Below are positions 33,083 through 45,272 of a DNA stretch of 64,000 bases, piece after piece. Source of the stretch: Paraphysoderma sedebokerense (Eukaryota > Blastocladiomycota > Physodermatomycetes > Physodermatales > Physodermataceae). Position numbers and translations under genes: made by a program. The stretch lies in NCBI GenBank assembly GCA_025602915.1, contig JAHLJZ010000046.1, forward strand, positions 1 to 64,000, written 5' to 3'. The number at the start of each line of letters is the position of its first letter. Position 1 is the first letter of the stretch. A model generated the notes under the pieces. That model was not told the DNA's origin, did no database searches, and saw only the letters and a program-made list of their open reading frames with translations.

Positions 33083-34479
33083 TCAATCTGAATATTCCGG
33101 TGGTGAATCACCGTTTATAATATCCTTTTCAGTTTGAATCCAACCAAGCATAATCTCTCTTCTATATTCCTTCAAATTTTTCCATGCATTCATATAATCA
33201 GTTTGAATTTGACCGTATTGGGATTTCATTTGATCCGGATCTTTTTGCAAGTTGTTTTTACAGAGGGTGAGTGAATTTGTGGTAGATAGGATAGTGTCTA
33301 GTGATTTCTGGATTTGTTCGCGAATGTAGTAATCACTGTTGTAAGAAGTAAATAGTGAAAGGGAAGGAAAAGATTAGTATTTATCTTATATTGCTTTAGA
33401 ATAGGTATCTTACCTGACAACATTATCAAACAAGCTATCTACAATAGAATTCGGTTTTGTAGTGTCCATTAATAATTCATGTTGAGGGAGATAATTTCGG
33501 ATTTCGGGGTAAATAGATATAGCAGATTGTAACTTGTATTTCACGATTTCCATTTCTCTTTCTGCGGTATTTAGATTTCTGTGTTTGAGGATATCCAAAA
33601 TAGTTGAATTGAAAAATAAATCGGTTGTTGCTTTGTCTTTAGCTTGAATGAGAGCATCAACGGATTTTCGACAACTGGCGACAGCTTCCTGAATAAGGGT
33701 AAGAGCCGAGTTGTGGCGGTTTAGTGTGGATCGCATGGCTGTTGTTTTTTGTTGTAGAGTCAAGGTCTCTTGTTCGAGTTGATCCTCCGAGGGACACGAA
33801 GGTGTCGGGCCGTCAAAGATCTGAGGCGAAGATTTTCAAGAAATTCGTTAGTGGTGATTAGGAGGTTTTGTGGGGATGTATTGCTTAAAACTCACTGTAG
33901 ACTCGATTTGTTGGACACGGTCAATCATGGAGTTAACCAATTTCTTGTCAGCCTCCAACTGGGCATACTCTTTTTTCAATTTTTCCAACTCGTTTTTTAA
34001 GTATTCGAGTTCATGCTGCTCTGTTTGGAGATTGCGACAAGCTGTTATGAACTCTGTCTCTTCCTTTTCCAATTCCTTTTTATGGTTACCCTATTCGAGT
34101 GAGTCAGTGATACCAATCTGGATAATCTTTGGAAAGCGGGTGACAACCGACCATGAATTTGGCCTTGAATGATTTTAGCGTGGCAGTTTTCATCTGCTCA
34201 ATGTCTTTGTGGTTTTTATTGCTGGCAATGGAATGAGCAAATTATCAATCAAAAGAGTGAATTTTGCAGCAAATGAAATTTAAATTCTTACATTTTCGTT
34301 TCCATTTGTTGGATCGATGCTTTCTTTGTCTCTATATCTTTTGAGATTTCCTCGATGAGGCCCGTGTTTGTGGTTAGTTTGGAGGATACGTTAGCGAGAT
34401 TATTGGTGACGAGCTTTTGTTGCAAGTCATCCCATTCAATTAGCAGGTCAGAAAAGTATTGTGGAGATTGTGTGAGCAT
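33083..34479 (-). CDS. Coiled-coil PPxY family protein, copy 4
   Basis: Five exons: about 34479-34291, 34225-34152, 34092-33897, 33821-33414 and 33337-33083. The start is MLTQSPQYFSDLLIEWDDLQ. Then come NKNHKDIEQMKTATLKSFK, the glutamate-rich KKELEKEETEFITACRNLQ, the signature FDGPTPSCPSEDQLEQET and the block KPNSIVDSLFDN. The last exon runs SDYYIREQIQKSLDTIL to the C-terminus INGDSPPEYSD, which carries PPEY, a PPxY motif at the same place as in copy 1. About 345 residues, all-helical, cytosolic by sequence. The best-preserved complete member here. Role unknown; a membrane-bending or scaffold protein recruited by WW-domain ligases is a guess. Confidence 0.85.
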
Positions 34480-35423
34480 TTTTGGGATCGTTCGAGTTTG
34501 TGAAAACGAGAGGAACCCGCGGTTATTTATTTCCCAAACGATTTAGTTTATTTCAATTTTCATCGATTCAACAATAGTCAAACAATAGTCAGATTCACGG
34601 ACAACTGATAAGATATTTCGCTTCAAGCTTGAAGCCATTTTAGGTTGAATCCACAAGCCCACCGCGTCTGTTTATAAGCATCCACGCTTCAAGCTTAAAC
34701 AAGAACGTTATTGAACAGAGAATATCAAGCACCACATGAATGTCAAGAATGGATTGTCGAGATGAATGCGAAAGCCAGACTACATCAGCAGACCTGAGCC
34801 AAGCAAGGGGATTTCAACTATGTAGATTGGTTTGTCATCATTCATCAGGGATTGCAACAAGAAACTAAAAAAAGAACTAGATTATCACATGATATGACTC
34901 ATGATTCGTTGCGGTTCAAGAGGGTAGATACTTAAAGAATTGAAATAAATGCCTGGAGAATAATTACCGGGGACAATTAATCTTCCAAATTGCATAACAC
35001 GGGGAATCAACCCATTCAGTCAATGGGTTGATTCCCTCATTGGTTTGTTGCTGACTTGATCCAACTGTGGTTCCAGTTCACTGCGTCGGTTTAATTCGAC
35101 ACTCTGCACCCAGCATTGCATACTACATACTACTTTCTACATACTGTATACTCCTTACTACATACTTCATATCACAATACTTCTATACATAATATATGAA
35201 TATTTAATTGGGAAATTGGAAATGACGCGTGCTGATTGGGTGGAATGGACCAATGGGAGCGCGCGGATGACGCGTGGCTGCGGCTCTGATTGGCCAGCGG
35301 CTGGGCGTGCCGTGTCCGTGCGTCACGCTGTCCCGTTCCCTTCCCTCCTCGTCCTCGCACATTTCCCTCCATTCCATCTATCGTTATTCCTCATCTTTTT
35401 TACCTTGAATTCCCTCTCGCAAT
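34480..35423. other. Spacer with a perfect hairpin; kinase promoter side
   Basis: About 940 bp between divergent genes. It holds a perfect inverted repeat (35002-35036) and a run of TACTACATAC-like words (about 35120-35180). The last 200 bp are more G+C-rich and pyrimidine-rich, as expected ahead of the kinase start. Confidence 0.5.
35002..35036. repeat. Perfect inverted repeat (15-bp arms, 5-bp loop)
   Basis: GGGAATCAACCCATT at 35002-35016, loop CAGTC, then AATGGGTTGATTCCC at 35022-35036. All 15 pairs match. It could form a hairpin or be a dimeric protein-binding site; it does not follow a gene end, so a terminator is unlikely. Confidence 0.85.
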
Positions 35424-38003
35424 ATGTCGGCCAGCTCGTACGTCATCAGGAGAGGATACACCTCCGTCAAGGAAGACGGCGTCCTCAACTTTATGTGGTC
35501 AAAGAGATGGCTGCTGCTGAGAGAGCAAACCCTCACTTTCCACAAGAACGAGGTAATTTATCACCCATCCTGAACCCTCTCGACAAACTCATATCTAATT
35601 GTCCTATTTTTTGCTTTGTGTGTTTGTCTGTATCTTGTTCCGCCGCAACGCTTTCCTCCATTTCGATTATCCAATCTCTTTAATGACATTTGACAACAGA
35701 ACACTTACAACGCCCTGGCCCTCGTCTTTTTGAGCGATGTCACTGCCGTCAACCGAGTAGACTTGAAACCTTACTGCTTTGAATTGGTAACAAAAGATAA
35801 ATCATTCTACATATCCTGTAAAAGCGACGAAGATTTGTATGCTTGGATGGATGATATCTATTCCAGAAGTCATTTAACCGGGGTCTCAAATCCTACCAAT
35901 TTTCAACATAAAGTCCATGTCGGGTTTGATGCCAACAGCGGATTGTTTACGGTATGTCTGAGTTTTTATATTGCGGTGTGAATGGGTTTCAGTGAACCAA
36001 ATACTGGTGAAGATGTTTCAGAATGGAAAGTTGAAAATAGTAAAACTGAAAATATGGGCTGTGTTGAACTCAATGAAATTGCCCGTTTTGGTCAGGGAGG
36101 ACCTTTAAAGCGTTTACGATTTCTTTCCATTTTTATTGTTTCTCTTGTCGGAGATATCGGCTGCCTTTACAAGGATGTCGCAGTATTCTAAATTCTATAC
36201 TTTCAACAATTCAAACTCTTTCTGTATATACCCGCTGTTTACTCACCCGAGTCTCTATTCTACCTTCCCTTCGAATATTCAGGGTTTACCGGATCAATGG
36301 AAAGCTCTCCTCAATGCGTCGGCCATTTCAAAAGAAGAAATGGCAAAGAACCCTCAAGCAGTTCTCGACGTTTTAGATTTCTACACCAAAGGTCGACAGG
36401 AAAACCTCCTCGATACATCGTCTCGCTCCACTTCATCTTCATCCCGATCACACAGTTCACAGCACTCACTCTCGAGACGACAGCACAGTAACCATTCAAG
36501 TGGGTCCAGCTCGTCACAACTTCCAAGATCAGATTCCAAGTACCAAGAATACCCAATGAGTTCTTCTTCTTCAAACTATTCCGCGAGAGAAAGAGAATAC
36601 TTGAAAAATAAACCAGCCCCTCCTACCCGACCCCCGCCACCCAGAGACTATACTGGCCTGACACCAAATAGCAGTGCTAAAAAATCTGGTGTTCCCCCAC
36701 CCAATAGACCAGCTATTGTACCTAGACCACCTGACACAATTGGATATAAAAACGGTAGCAGTTCCTCATCCAAAATTCAGCAGGTATGTATTTATGAGTG
36801 GTATGATGGGAAGCCTTGCTTCGTGATCACTTATATTATTCATGCTAGATATCGCCTCCTCCAAACACCCCACCACCTTCTCCCCAACGTCAACCTGCCG
36901 CCAAACCAGCTCCACCTGCTGCCGCTCCATCCTCCGCCCCCTCTAAACCTCGAGGCAAAGCTCGATCATCCCGTCTCAACGACGCTCAAGTAATTGAAAA
37001 ACTGCGGTCCGTTACTTCACCTGGTGACCCATCCCTTTTATATCAAAAACAAAAGAAAATTGGTCAAGGAGCTTCTGGTTCAGTCTATGTAGCCCGTCAC
37101 ATTGCCCTGAACCGTCTTGTCGCCATCAAACAAATGGATCTCGCCACCCAGCCACGCAAAGAACTGATCGTGAACGAAATCTTGGTCATGAAAGAATCAC
37201 AGCACCCTAATATCGTCAATTACCTGGATTCGTATCTTGTCAAGACAACAGAATTATGGGTTGTGATGGAATACATGGAAGGTGGTCCATTAACTGATAT
37301 CATTGATCACAATAATATGAGCGAATCACAAATTGCCGCAGTGTGTTTCGAAACATTAAAAGGATTGAGGCATTTACATTCAAAGAATATCATTCATAGA
37401 GATATCAAGAGTGATAATGTTCTTTTGGACGCAAGTGGAAATGTAAAAATTAGTAAGCATTCATGCTTTAGGACTGGAGTGTGATTAGGTTTTTGACTGT
37501 CTTCCCTTTCAACAGCCGATTTCGGTTTTTGCGCAAAGTTGAACGATGATAGGAGTAAACGAGCCACTATGGTCGGAACGTAAGTTAAATTCTCACTTCA
37601 TGTTTCATATCGTCATGAACAGCTTTATTCACGTTATTGTCCTTTATCTATCAGTCCTTACTGGATGGCTCCGGAAGTCGTCAAGCAGAAAGAATATGGT
37701 TTCAAGGTCGATATTTGGTCCCTCGGTATCATGGCCATTGAAATGATTGAAGGTGAACCGCCATACCTGGACGAAGAGCCTTTGAAAGCCCTCTACCTGA
37801 TTGCAACGAACGGTACACCTACCCTGAAACGACCGGAAAAATTGAGCGGACTGTTTAAAGATTTCTTGGCAGTTTGTTTGAATGTCGATGTTAAAAGTAG
37901 AGCTGGTAGCGAAGAATTATTAGACCATGGATTTTTAAGGATGGCTTGTGATAAACGAGATTTGGCCCCCTTGGTGACGAGAACATTGAGCACGAAGCGG
38001 TAG
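35424..38003 (+). CDS. p21-activated kinase, Cla4 type (PH-CRIB-kinase)
   Basis: A serine/threonine kinase activated by Cdc42/Rac at the membrane, controlling polarity and cytokinesis. Six exons; introns at about 35551-35699, 35951-36282, 36784-36849, 37453-37515 and 37579-37654. The PH domain is residues 8-115 ([20 protein letters not shown]). CRIB directly follows ([16 protein letters not shown] type; [15 protein letters not shown] is visible, then [10 protein letters not shown] after the intron). Next is a Ser/Pro-rich linker with PPxRP blocks. The kinase domain carries [31 protein letters not shown], the DFGFCA segment built across a splice, and [11 protein letters not shown]. It ends at LSTKR. 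All catalytic residues are present and the length is normal for the Cla4 group. Confidence 0.94.
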
Positions 38004-38782
38004 ATTACTGAATTAATATTATTTTGGTTATTCAATTTTACACAAACGTCAGATTCGATATAGTCTGTAGGATATCTTTACAAATTCCCAAGATACTAGT
38101 TCCTGGGTTGGCTTTTGTTTCTTCTTTTACTATATCTTCAGTTGTAGCCACCCCGAATTACCACCTTCCTTTTCTTTTCAACTGAAATAATGTAGTCATT
38201 GTCTCTTTCACACCCAACCTATAAAATAGTGTTTAGTATAACTATATAGTACCGTTTTCCACTTTGGATCATTGTCTGATTGATTGATTTTACGAAGAAG
38301 ACCATAATCATACGTTTTTGTTCTATTATCTTGGTTTTTTTTATCTTTACCATGTCTAGTTTCCACATGTATGTAGTATATGCTAAAAATAAAGATTAAT
38401 GTGGGATTTAATTTTTCTTGTGACAGAATAGCAGAGTGTTGCTACATTCGAGCTGCTCATCGCATATTTGACATTTGACCAGATATTCCATTTCACCGTA
38501 ATGTTCGTAGTATATGGAGTTGTGGCATGGCCTTCTGCATATTGAGAGACTAACTGGTATTCGCCCGACTACAAGTTACAATTGGGCACTGGGTCCTTCA
38601 ATTCTTAAATCATATTTATAGCAAGACAATAAATATAAAGCACATTAACAAGACGATATTTTTTATAGGTAGCTATATCTAATATCACATTTCCGCTAAC
38701 AGAAACCTAGATAACAGCTAGAATCAAAATCAAATCATTTCACCTCCAGCAATAAAAAAAGGCAGCCAAGAATAAATGATTT
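38004..38782. other. Spacer between convergent genes
   Basis: About 780 bp of A+T-rich 3' flanks; an AATAAA-type signal lies near 38388. No gene supported. Confidence 0.4.
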
Positions 38783-41073
38783 TTAAACCAATCCCATCAA
38801 CACCGTGAACCTCAAAACCTTCTTTTCACGATCCTCATAAAACTTGTCCAAACCATCGATATCAACGTTCTCGTGGTCCCACAATTTACCTAATTCCGCA
38901 ACTTTAACGAGATACTCTTTTCTCGCTAATTTCTGACTTTTCCAACCCCAACTATGAGAATGCCAAAACAAATCAGGTTTACTTTCTAACTCCCAAACTT
39001 CGTATTGCTCGTCCCCAGAATAACAACATATTTTAAACCAAGCGTTCACTTTTTCTCGAGGATCAATATATGATTGTAACTCTATTGGTTTTTTCATGGA
39101 TCGATTCGAATCGGAGGTAGTTGTACTTTGGGAATGAATTTCGGGGGTTACACCGCCCGTTAAGTCATCCAGAGATGATGACGATGTAGAAAATGACGCG
39201 AATAACGACGTGTCGGTTGTGACATTTAGGTCTAACCCAGAGTCATTATGTGTATGGTTACCGAGATACTCTTTGGGACATCGATGAAGGTAAACCCCCA
39301 TTTTAACGTCTTCGTTGTCAACGTATCGTTGAATGTAAACATTCCATTTTGAACCAGCGTAAAACACAGGTTTAGAATACAATTTGACTCTTGTACCCAT
39401 GTTCAAAGGATTTTTGAATTCAACTGAAAACCTGAACGGAGGGAAACGAGCGTTAAGATGGGCGTCTGAAGCTTGGAGGACAAGATTGTTTAAAGATATG
39501 GGAGTGATAATGGTGGTGTCTTGTTGGGGGATAATAGGGAGGAGGGAATTAGAAGCGGAAGTGGACGTTTTGGAGGGTGTAGTACGAGAGTATTGGGTTA
39601 AAGTGGGTGATTGTAATGAAGTTCGTCGAGATTGATCACTGTAAATGGAACTTGAGTCGTCCTCTGATTGCTCGTCTTCCAAATCGTTTAAATAACTATC
39701 CCAATTAGTCCTTGATTGAGGATCTAATTCATCAAGGCTTGAAAATTCATAGTCGCTTGTCAAATGGTCTTCTTGTCTGCCTGGGCGTCGTCTTCCCTTT
39801 GACACTATCGCGGTCTCGTTCGCATGATTGGTACGTTCATTCTGAGAAAATAATTCAGTTTCGTTGGCCGAAGAACTTGTGATGATTCCTCGAAATTCAA
39901 GAATATCCCAAATGCAAACTTTAATATTGAGTTCAAGTTTTTTCTTTGCCGTTTTCGTTAGAGGAAGAGAATCAATTTCGTCAATGATCTCATGTAACTG
40001 AGATGTCGGCATGTGAACATAGTATGGTCCATTCACCAAAAGCACAAAAAAAGATGAAACTGTAAAGCTTATTAGATCCAAACTGTTTTTCAATTCAGAC
40101 ACAAGACAAAATGATACTTACGAAAACTGTTCACCAAAGGTTTTGCCTGATTCTTTGGTAAACTGACAATTCTGTTCCACTTTTGTAATCCGACCCATAC
40201 AATTAATCTGTATCGCTCCCACTCTTCAGGACACCAGAACAAATGATTTGTCAAGATTTTATTTAACCATTCCCAATCTAGATCAACCAAGGTACGTCGT
40301 AACGGTTCGTCAAAGCCTTGTCGACAGTAAAGAGTGTAAATTGATTCAAGAACGGATGATGAAATGGGTGTATCGTGGGTAGCAAAGTAATTTAGATATT
40401 GTGGGATAAATTGAAGGTAATCAGGGTTTGTTAAATGGTGCGTGAGATGCGAGTGAAGATGAGTGGTGAGTGTGGAGATATCTGAAAACCCGAAACAATG
40501 GTTAATGAATTTAATGATTTCAATTAGCGGAAGAAAAATAAGTTTACCTAAATATGTGCTCATTGTTAGTAAGCTCAAAATGTTCTTCTCAGATACCACA
40601 TTCTCTGCCATAGCACCATAAATCCATTCCAATCCAATTTTAAACGCTTCCTCCGTGATACAGGTATTTAATTCGTCAATTCCTGTAATTTCTAATTCCT
40701 TGGATTTAGCATCACCAAGATTAATTCCGACACCTCCAAAGTCAAGACACATTTCTGTATCTGACTTTGACCATGGCCCGTCTAACAACCCTTTGAAAAA
40801 CGAGTTGTGCATGATAATGAGTCGATGTAATTTCCATTTTTTGTCAAAGGCCGTGATTGTAAGGTCACTGTAAAGAGAGGATTGGAGACCATTGGCATAA
40901 ATATGTTGAAGAACAGTTGTCACTTGAGTCAAAAGAGCTGGGGAAATGGACGAAATAAAGTCAGTGGTTGGTAACTCTGTGGTCGTTTCTCCGACCTCTG
41001 ATGATTTCGGGGCATGTTTCGAAGTGGCCTGTCGTGGTGGAGTTGACGGCGGTGATGGTGGAAAGGGAAACAT
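38783..41073 (-). CDS. BTB/POZ domain protein with conserved C-terminal beta domain
   Basis: Three exons, introns at about 40549-40480 and 40125-40060. After a Pro-rich start (MFPFPPSPPSTPPRQ), a BTB domain covers about residues 45-185 (GLQSSLYSDLTITAFDKKWK, LHRLIIMHNSFFKGLLDGPW, EEAFKIGLEWIYG). A BACK-like helical part follows (CRQGFDEPLRRTLVDLDWEW, FWCPEEWERYRLIV). After a Ser/Asp-rich linker comes a beta-rich domain (PPFRFSVEFKNPL, KPVFYAGSKWNVYIQRY, GVYLHRCP, WFKICCYSGDEQYEVWE) seen in fungal BTB proteins related to germ-cell-less. It is probably a cullin-3-type substrate adaptor, but the partner is unknown. About 700 residues. Confidence 0.85.
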
Positions 41074-41531
41074 ATCAATAAACCCTCAGGCTTTTGGAAT
41101 TAGTACTAACAGCTTAAAAGTAATATCTGCGGATTGCATGCAAATTATAAAGCGTAGAAATAGTGCTCCCAATTCAAGCCCACAGTCCTTTGTCCAAGGC
41201 GGCATCTATATGCTGCGAATGAAAACGCGCGCGGTGGCTGATCACCTTTAATTTGATTGGCAACAACTTGTGCTCCGTGCTATTATTACTTTGGAATAAA
41301 GAAAATTGAATTTGCGAAAACTTTTGAACTTGGTATGTGCAAAAATGTAAACAGAGTAGAAGACTCAGCTGAGTTAACAGAACTGAGGTACTATTTAATA
41401 ACAAGTGATAAACATAAAGAAAAAATAACTAGTTGTAGTACAATAGGCATGTCAATAAACTGCTATATTTACATCATTCTTGCTAACGGGAACTTCTGAT
41501 ACTCCTAAATGTGCTTAATCAAAATCAAAGT
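41074..41531. other. Spacer, no gene recognised
   Basis: About 460 bp between the BTB gene start and the 3' end of the MAPEG-like gene; nothing supported. Confidence 0.4.
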
Positions 41532-43469
41532 CTAATAAAATCCAGTCAAGCTCGCAAGACCTTGACATTGAAATGCAGTCAAAAGATTCAAGAAAACAGC
41601 TAGCGACATTGCGGAGGAAGTCGCGAGACTTCCAACTCTCTTCTTCCAGTTCACTTCCATATCACTTTCGAGCATTTCCATAGCATTGACTATTTTAGAA
41701 CCCATGGCTTTTGATCTTCTGGTTTCACGATGAGATGTAGTATGGACTTCGCTCTCTGATTGTGAGCCAAAAACTCTTGAACCTACAGCACCCCTTTTCG
41801 CTAATTCCTGATTGCCGACAGAGTTCATTACTTGACCAACAAGGAATAAACCATACATAAGATGTAAGACATAACGCGGATAGTTTGCGATTTCCACGAG
41901 ACCGACGCTGATCAGAGTCACCGGGGCAAGGAGGAGGAATGTTTGCCACGTTTGTTGAGTTGCGATGAGTTGAGAAAGTACGCGAGTATATTTTACGGTT
42001 TTGTCTGACAGATTACCGTTAGATTGATGAAGTATTCGATTTAGTAAACAACAATGTCTTACCACTTCCCCTCGATGGTTCGACTTCTGCCCTTTCTCCT
42101 TCTTCAGGGCGTCCCAATAATCGACTTAACTCGATAGATCCGTCTCCGACACGAACACCAGTCTTTGCCCTCAATTCAAAAATTCGTCGAGCCAACATCA
42201 GCATATACACAAGGAAAATGGCCGCCCAAAATGTCGAGACAGTGGGAGTTGCGACACCATATTGCGAAGCGGAAAGTCCAGGATAGTAAGAAGATCCCAG
42301 CGTAGCCCGGCCTTGGTAACCGGGGTGAGCAACTCGGGGATACTGTGGCTATAGTGTTGATGTAAGTCAACAGAGCGATATAAAGATTCCGTCCCTGAAT
42401 TTAATGTCTCACGTACCGGTAATCTCTCCCCGTAAGGATAATGATAGCCTCCGGTTCTATCTTGTACAAACCCCTTCGCTTCTTCGTATCCACGCCTGAC
42501 CTCTTCTTTGACCTTTTCGGCCGCCTCTGAAGCTTTCTCTCCTGCGTATTCTCCCGTCTCTTTCACTTTTCCTGCCATTTCTTCTGCTTTCTGTTTAGTT
42601 TTACTCCATCTTGGAAGGGGAAGAGCATGAAGAACATTTTCCGCGGCGTGCTTCACTCTATCAGCTAAACCTTCGCTGGCTTTAACTCCTTCTTCAGTTA
42701 CTTGTTTCACCTTTCCATAACCCGCGGACATGTTCTCTTTAGTCTGTTCGTAGGTTTCTTCGGCTTGATTTTTGGCGTGTCGATACCGTCCTTTCATGTC
42801 TTCGTACTTTTCTTCGACCCCGTGAACAAACTCTTCGCCGGCATGTTTAACTTTTTCTGCTGATTCTTTCACTTTTGCCGCTGGCATATCCACGATTCTT
42901 TCTTTGGTACCCAGAACACCCTCCCTCACTTTCTCCCCGGCATGCACTATCGATTCTTTAACATCATGAGCGACTTGTTGAACCCCATCTTTAAATTGCT
43001 TGGCCTTCTCTGAAGTCTTGTGGGCTAGATTTCCGATTGCTTCTTTCGCATCTTGGATCGGATGAAACCTGTGTTCTGGGAGAACATCAGCACCTTCGTC
43101 AATTCCTTCATATTCACCGGTTGGTCGGTACACTTGTTGATGGCGGTGGATATGAATGTACTCGTCTGCCTGAAAGTTGTCCTGAAATCCTGGCACTGCG
43201 TTGGGTTGGTGTTGAACAATCGGGTCGGCGTGTACTCTCATGTTGTCAGCCTGTGAGTTCGAGGGATATTCGAATTTATTCCAATCAAAATTTAAATCTT
43301 CTTCGGATTTTACACTTCGCTGAGTGGGAGTGGATTTAGAGAATTGATCGGTGCAACAGGTTGGGTCGTTGGCTCGTTTGAGGAAAATTCGGTGAAAGAG
43401 ATTATAGACTCTTCCTAATAATGTGTCTGAAGTGTCACTAGGATGTACGGCTTGTCCACTAAACGGCAT
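41532..43469 (-). CDS. MAPEG-like membrane protein with long LEA-like N-terminal domain
   Basis: Two introns (about 42419-42313 and 42060-42003) join three exons in frame. Residues 1-140 are polar. Residues about 140-330 are an amphipathic Lys/Glu/Ala array of 11-residue-like units (AKEAIGNLAHKTSEKAKQF, AGEKVREGV, KVKESAEKVKHAGEEF, AEEMAGKVKETGEYAGEKAS), resembling LEA group 3 or perilipin-type helices that bind membranes or lipid droplets. The C-terminal part has hydrophobic segments (TFWAAIFLVYMLMLARRIFE, then TWQTFLLLAPVTLISVGLVE) and RAKTGVRVGDGS, which fit a MAPEG-type domain (glutathione/eicosanoid membrane enzymes). If the first splice is not used, a shorter LEA-only product results. 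The domain call is by eye. Confidence 0.65.
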
Positions 43470-44248
43470 CAGTTAAAATGTATGGTCGAGGGGACAGAGT
43501 AAAAGAGTACTAAATTTCATTTGGAAGGTGAGAGTTAAAGAGATTGAATGACGTCACACGCCGTGTGCCTACTAAATTGACTGTGGGCCTTTTGAAGAAA
43601 CTCTTTTATTTCGATTTATTCAAAATAGAGTCTCTTTTATAAAAAAAAATTAAAAATCGTCGCAGGTAAGACTCTTTTTAAGGACGCTAACCAAGTGCGG
43701 CATTATCATCAAGAAATATCGAGCAACTCGCTGTAAGCCTGTGTCGTTAAATATATGAACACTTAGTCCATATTGTAGAAGGAAAACCGAAGAGCATAAT
43801 TGTGCAATTAGTATTGACTTTGCATAAAAAATCTTAAAAAATCTTAAGTTCGATACAATTGATAGTGAGGCTCGGCCTGGATGCAAAGAGGCTACATTTC
43901 ATGTTAAACCTGGACAACTAATACGAAGGTTGCTTCTTGGCCTCCTTAAAGGGGCACTTTGTCCTTGCCCCGGATCAAGCATTTATCAGCACAGCCTTGG
44001 ATGCCTTGATGAGCAAAAGTTGAGCTGGGATGAATACAGACTTGAAACAAGGCGTGCATCTACTCCATCAGTGTGACGCCTATCGATTGAGCGAAGATTC
44101 GAATTGAGTCGACTTTTGTGCCTTTTTTTTATCTTTGCCGAAACCTCTTATCTGGACCTATCTCCCCTCGATTTATCTTGTTAAAAGCTGCACCCTCTCA
44201 TCCTTCTCGCTGCCAAATTGGTTACAGATTACATTATCCAGCGATACG
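43470..44248. other. Spacer, divergent promoters
   Basis: About 780 bp between outward-facing genes; no further gene supported. Confidence 0.4.
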
Positions 44249-45272
44249 ATGCTTTCTGCCTACACCTACAATCCGACTCACGTCCTTTTCAACCTATCGA
44301 CCCGGGCCTCCCTTTCTCTGGCGACGCCGCTCATTCTTTCTCTTTTCGCTGAGAGAGTAAAATACTCTGGTCTCGTCGTTTCGATCTACTCTTCGAATCC
44401 AGAGTTAACACCTCCGCCCCGTGATTCATTTCCATCCCCTCCGACTTCTCCTTTCCGCGAATCACGTAAGGATATGCAAAGAACAACTGAATCTACGTTC
44501 TCCGAGCTCCAAGACCTCGGGGTGACCTTTTATTCCAGAGTAACAAAAGAGTTTTTGAAAAATGTCAATTTTGTTGTCCTGTTCGATCATGCATCTGAAG
44601 GTTTACAGGAATCGAGGGATTTTCTGAAAGATGTGGCTGAAGTTCAAGACACAGGCATCATCGTCTTGCAAGCTATGGAGAGGAGTGAATCTGACGTCAG
44701 TAGAGTTCTGCAAAATTATCACATTCAGACATGGACAATCGTAAGGTACGTAAGATTAATACTCATTTATATAATCATTGTAATGACAATATATTGATTT
44801 CTCTATACCCTGGTAATCTTACAATGGCCAGATATGGCGTTATAGCCGAAGAGTACGTATTCTTGTTATCTCTCGTTCATTGCTGAGCTTTCAGCTAACA
44901 TTTTCTTCTTTGTATCTTCAACCACCACATAGACTTTTCGATTTTGCTACCCCACATACGACAGTTTATCCCATCTCCACACTCGACATCGGATACTTTC
45001 TTTCGACTCTCATTGAGAGCCCACGGCTAGTTCTTCACGTTGGCAAGACCTACACTATTACCGGTTCTGTCCCTGTTATTCTTCCAAGTTCAACTAAAGC
45101 AAAAGCGAAGAGCGAGTTTGGTCGCAGTACCGATTCTGTCAATGCTTTATCGAGCTCAGATTCCACAGATTTTTTCAAAGTGTGCGGCATCAATCCAAGG
45201 TTGGTAGGGGTGGATCCTGCACATCGACAGGTGATAGTAGGAGACAGAGACGGCGATTTCGATATGGCTTAA
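44249..45272 (+). CDS. NmrA-like / Rossmann-fold protein, diverged
   Basis: Three exons: 44249-44744, a small middle exon of about 20-25 bp near 44832, and about 44935-45272. They join in frame as TWTIVR-YGVIAEE-LFDFATPHTTVYPIS. The layout resembles the NmrA/atypical SDR group: a central 'NVNFVVLFDH', a helix, 'DTGIIVLQAM', a 'SDVSRVLQNYHIQTWTIVRYG' segment like the E--L---G---TI-RPG block, and an 'ISTLDIGYFLSTLIESP' helix. The glycine-rich NAD(P) motif near the N-terminus is not recognisable, so it may not bind a nucleotide. The C-terminus is Ser/Lys-rich and ends DRDGDFDMA. In-frame sequence upstream (from 44135) is open but less gene-like. Low confidence in function. Confidence 0.55.

Noticed and set aside
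35115-35185. TACTACATAC-like run as a transposon end
   Set aside because: Only a loose low-complexity run, with no matching partner end or target duplication seen.
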